NCBI GenBank assembly: GCA_002373975.1
Contig: DFKZ01000085.1
Coordinates: forward strand, 1-17,382
DNA: 17,382 nucleotides
Origin: Lachnospiraceae bacterium UBA3632
Lineage (GTDB): Bacteria; Bacillota; Clostridia; Lachnospirales; Lachnospiraceae
Direction of reading: 5' to 3'
Of this stretch, positions 14,515 through 17,382 are shown piece by piece. A program made the translations under genes and the position numbers. Numbering within the stretch: the stretch's first letter is position 1; every line of letters begins with the position of its first letter. The notes beneath the pieces were generated by a model. That model did not search any database. It was not told the DNA's origin and saw only the letters and a program-made list of their open reading frames with translations.

Positions 14515-16425
14515 ATGCCAATAAGAGTTCTTGATAACGAGACAATCGATAAGATAGCCGCAGGTGAAGTGGTTGAAAGGCCGGCAAGCGTCGTTAAGGA
14601 GCTGGTTGAAAACTCCATTGATGCAGGTGCAAATGCCATTACTGTCGAGATCAAAGACGGCGGTATATCCTACATACGCGTAAGCGATAACGGATGCGGT
14701 ATTCCGAAGGATGAATTAAGGACAGCATTTTTAAGACATGCCACCAGTAAGATAAGCAGCTCCGAGGACCTTGCCGGAGTAAAAAGCCTCGGCTTCAGAG
14801 GCGAAGCATTATCCAGCATTGCAGCAGTATCTGTGCTGGAGGTAATAACCAAAAGAGAAAGCGATCTTACCGGTGCAAGGCTGATTCTGGAGGGCGCGGT
14901 AGAGAGCGGTTATGAGGAAGTGGGTGCCCCCACAGGGACCACTTTTTTTGTAAGAAACCTGTTTTATAACACTCCGGTAAGAAAGAAATTCCTTAAGTCG
15001 ATAACCACCGAAGCAGGATATGTATCTGACCTCATGGAGCATCTTGCCATGTCTCATCCGCAGGTAGCATTTCAGTTTACTGTAGGATCACAGACAAGGT
15101 TCCACACATCGGGGAACGGTGATCTTAAGGAAGTTATATACAGGATCTACGGAAGAGAACTGGCAGGAGCCATTGTTCCTATAGACCTTCAAAGAGGCGG
15201 ACTGCATATTGGCGGATATCTGGGAAAGCCCGAGCAGGTGAGGTCAAACCGTAATTTTGAAGTATATTTCATAAACGGACGATATATCAGAAGCGATATC
15301 GTGGCAAAGGCGATAGAAGAGGGATTCAGAGAGTATCTGATGCTTCACAAATTCCCCGTATGTTTTCTGATGATAGATACACTTCCCGAGAATGTTGATG
15401 TAAATGTTCATCCCACCAAGATGGACGTGAGATTTTCGGACGGCCACGGCTTTTTCGCGGATTTATCCTCTGCCATATATGATACATTAAAAAGCAATGA
15501 AATGATCCCGGGTCACGTGCTGGATAAACCCTCCGAGATCAAAAAGGCAGAAAAGGAATCTATAGAAGAAGCAAGAAGTGATAAGAACCCTGAGCCTTTT
15601 ATGGTAAAACGGGAAGATAATATACCTCTTGCAGATTATAAAGCTGTATCTGAAACCGTAAAAGAAGCGGATCCTGTCATAGAAAACGATGATTTCTTTG
15701 ATGATAAAGCCGATAAAAGGGAGAATTACATTAAGTCCACCTCAGATTCTCAGCCTTCATCCGTAAGATCCCCCGAACCTGTATATGCACCTGTTTATCA
15801 TCAGGGGGACCTGTATGAAGATAAGATACTGTCCGAAGAAAACAGACCTAAATTCCGCATTATCGGACAGGTTTTTGACACATTCTGGCTCATCCAGTAT
15901 GAATCAAAACTGATGATAATAGATCAGCATGCCGCACATGAAAAGGTTAACTATGAGCGTATGATGAAGAGATTCCGCAATAAGGAGATCCTGTCGCAGA
16001 CGCTTTTACCGCCTGTAATCGTATCTCTGTCAGCCGCAGAAGAGAACGTGTATAAACAGAATGCGGATGCTTTTGCATCTCTAGGTTTTGAAATAGAGAA
16101 TTTCGGCGGATCCGAATATGCGCTTCGCGCAGTTCCCATAGATCTCTACGGTCATTCGGAAAGGGAACTCTTTTTAAATGTGCTTGATGAACTCGCCGAA
16201 GGAAACAGCAGGGGCAGCTATCTGGCAATAGAAGAAAAGATAGCGGGCATGTCCTGTAAAGCTTCGATAAAGGGCGGAGACAAGCTCTCGGATAAGGAGA
16301 TCAATGCTCTCATAGATGAGCTTCTTACCCTTGATAATCCCTACAATTGTCCTCATGGAAGGCCCACTATCATCGTTATGACAAGAAGCGAGCTTGAAAA
16401 GAAATTTAAGAGGATCGTTGATTGA
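14515..16425 (+). CDS. mutL: DNA mismatch repair protein MutL (endonuclease-type)
   Basis: MutL links MutS mismatch recognition to strand incision. The 636-residue protein starts with a GHKL ATPase: Glu32-Asn33 in VKELVENSIDAGA, DNGCGIP (58-64) and GFRGEAL (93-99). A transducer domain reaches to about residue 330. A charged, low-complexity linker rich in Lys, Glu and Asp covers about 335-435. The C-terminal dimerisation domain holds the metal-dependent nicking motif DQHA-x2-E-x4-E exactly, at residues 470-481, plus CKASIK (from Cys581) and CPHGRPT (612-618). QTLLPP in the same domain resembles the beta-clamp motif known from B. subtilis MutL. This arrangement is that of organisms without MutH. 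A GGGA-type site overlaps the mutS stop region. The stop overlaps the miaA start. Confidence 0.97.
   Translation: MPIRVLDNETIDKIAAGEVVERPASVVKELVENSIDAGANAITVEIKDGGISYIRVSDNGCGIPKDELRTAFLRHATSKISSSEDLAGVKSLGFRGEALSSIAAVSVLEVITKRESDLTGARLILEGAVESGYEEVGAPTGTTFFVRNLFYNTPVRKKFLKSITTEAGYVSDLMEHLAMSHPQVAFQFTVGSQTRFHTSGNGDLKEVIYRIYGRELAGAIVPIDLQRGGLHIGGYLGKPEQVRSNRNFEVYFINGRYIRSDIVAKAIEEGFREYLMLHKFPVCFLMIDTLPENVDVNVHPTKMDVRFSDGHGFFADLSSAIYDTLKSNEMIPGHVLDKPSEIKKAEKESIEEARSDKNPEPFMVKREDNIPLADYKAVSETVKEADPVIENDDFFDDKADKRENYIKSTSDSQPSSVRSPEPVYAPVYHQGDLYEDKILSEENRPKFRIIGQVFDTFWLIQYESKLMIIDQHAAHEKVNYERMMKRFRNKEILSQTLLPPVIVSLSAAEENVYKQNADAFASLGFEIENFGGSEYALRAVPIDLYGHSERELFLNVLDELAEGNSRGSYLAIEEKIAGMSCKASIKGGDKLSDKEINALIDELLTLDNPYNCPHGRPTIIVMTRSELEKKFKRIVD
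16408..16414 (+). promoter_or_regulatory. Ribosome binding site for the TTG start of miaA
   Basis: AAGAGGA, inside the end of mutL, lies seven bases upstream of the TTG at 16422. The TTG shares bases with the mutL TGA stop (TTGA). The encoded N-terminus MKKPLIIIAGPTAVGKT matches the normal start of the family, so the TTG is the right choice. Confidence 0.7.
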
Positions 16426-17363
16426 AAAAACCTTTGATAATCATTGCGGGACCAACCGCAGTCGGAAAAACGAATTTTTCCATAAAACTCGCCAAAGAAT
16501 TGTCGGGAGAAGTTATCTCGGCCGATTCGGTGCAGGTTTACAGAGGACTTAATATCGGTTCTGCCAAGATCACGAAAGATGAAATGCAGGGAGTTCCTCA
16601 TCATCTTATTGATATTCTGGATCCTGAAGACGATTTTAATGTGGCGGTGTTTAAGGATCTTGTTTATGAAGCGTTGGATAAGATCTATACTGCGGGAAAA
16701 ATCCCTATTCTGGCAGGCGGCACAGGATTTTATATTCAGGCAGTGCTTAAAGATGTTGACTTTTCCGAAGGTGCGGCTGATGAAGCTTATCGCCGGGAGC
16801 TTTCGGAATACGTGAGAGAAAACGGCTCCAAAGCTTTACATGATATGCTGAAAAGCGTTGATCCGGAGGCAGCGGATTCAATTCCGACAGGAAATGTAAA
16901 AAGGGTGATCCGTGCCCTGGAGTTTTATAAGGTGACGGGAGGCAGAATCTCGGACCATAACAAAGCCCAGACAGAAAGGCCTTCTGTTTTCGATCACAGG
17001 TATTTTGTTTTAAATGATGAGAGGGAGATCGTATATAAGAGGATCGATGAAAGAGTCGATAAGATGATGGATGCAGGGCTTTTGGATGAGGTCAGGGCTT
17101 TGTATGATGCCGGCGTACCCAGGAGCGCTGTAAGCATGCAGTCTCTCGGATACAGGCAGATAATGGATCATCTTTACGGAGAATGTACGCTTGAGGAAGC
17201 GGTGTATCAGATCAAGCTGCAGACCAGGCATTTTGCAAAGAGGCAGATCACATGGTTTAAGCGCGAGAAGGATGCGATATGGGTCAATAAGCAGGATTTT
17301 GACCGCGACGAACAGAAGATACTTGAGTTTATGCTGGATAAGATAAATTACTTATCCCAGTGA
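16422..17363 (+). CDS. miaA: tRNA dimethylallyltransferase (i6A37 synthase)
   Basis: MiaA transfers a dimethylallyl group from DMAPP to N6 of adenosine 37 in tRNAs reading UNN codons, the step before MiaB. The protein is complete at 313 residues, the family's usual size. Visible motifs are the P-loop GPTAVGKT (10-17), the DSVQVYRG segment (35-42) with the catalytic-type Asp35, GVPHHLID (57-64), AGGTGFYIQA (98-107), and the C-terminal RQITWFKRE (274-282) involved in tRNA and substrate binding. Translation starts with TTG and overlaps mutL by four bases, so it is coupled to mutL. Its stop is at 17361-17363. The remaining 19 bases of the window hold no recognisable feature. Confidence 0.97.
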   Translation: MKKPLIIIAGPTAVGKTNFSIKLAKELSGEVISADSVQVYRGLNIGSAKITKDEMQGVPHHLIDILDPEDDFNVAVFKDLVYEALDKIYTAGKIPILAGGTGFYIQAVLKDVDFSEGAADEAYRRELSEYVRENGSKALHDMLKSVDPEAADSIPTGNVKRVIRALEFYKVTGGRISDHNKAQTERPSVFDHRYFVLNDEREIVYKRIDERVDKMMDAGLLDEVRALYDAGVPRSAVSMQSLGYRQIMDHLYGECTLEEAVYQIKLQTRHFAKRQITWFKREKDAIWVNKQDFDRDEQKILEFMLDKINYLSQ

Positions 17364-17382
17364 CGGACTTCGCGTTTCAAGT

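Noticed and set aside
15879..15907. TTGACA-17-TATGAA promoter-like pair inside mutL
   Set aside because: The -10 is weak, it lies well inside a conserved coding region, and no gene start follows. Chance similarity is likely.

Overview
The window reads as a slice of chromosome from an anaerobic, low-to-moderate GC Firmicute, most likely a Lachnospiraceae-type clostridium of the Butyrivibrio/Pseudobutyrivibrio kind. The grounds are strong AGGAGG-type ribosome binding sites, TTG starts, frequent AGA/AGG arginine codons, an oxygen-sensitive class III ribonucleotide reductase, and a miaB-mutS-mutL-miaA order. The genus is inference. All fourteen recognised genes lie on the + strand, and coding sequence fills almost the whole window. 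No rRNA, tRNA, CRISPR array, insertion sequence, phage gene or convincing rho-independent terminator was seen.

Region 1 (1-2017) is housekeeping: the 3' half of tyrS, then a trimeric-type purine nucleoside phosphorylase and a cytidine deaminase. The last two form a nucleoside salvage pair. Region 2 (2054-5049) is the least ordinary part. It holds a stand-alone MutS-family ATPase with predicted membrane segments, a 57-residue single-pass membrane protein with its own near-consensus sigma-A promoter inside the end of the ATPase gene, and a WYL-domain transcriptional regulator.

Region 3 (5064-9407) holds a PLP aminotransferase of the class I fold followed by nrdD, nrdG and a dUTPase gene, tightly spaced or overlapping. 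NrdD/NrdG make dNTPs without oxygen and the dUTPase removes dUTP, giving a compact deoxynucleotide module.

Region 4 (9408-17363) starts with a 130-bp gap carrying a good extended -10 promoter. It continues with degV, miaB, mutS, mutL and miaA, which abut or overlap and look like one operon. MutS and MutL perform mismatch repair. MutL carries the endonuclease motif, and both proteins carry plausible beta-clamp motifs, so repair should be of the MutH-independent, nick- or clamp-directed kind. MiaA and MiaB, which make i6A37 and then ms2i6A37 in tRNA, flank the repair pair.

The window is mostly conserved core genome. I do not see a clear undescribed system. The best candidate is the membrane MutS-like ATPase with its small membrane neighbour and the WYL regulator. 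Secondary points are departures from consensus in the aminotransferase and the NrdD glycyl-radical loop, and the embedded promoter.
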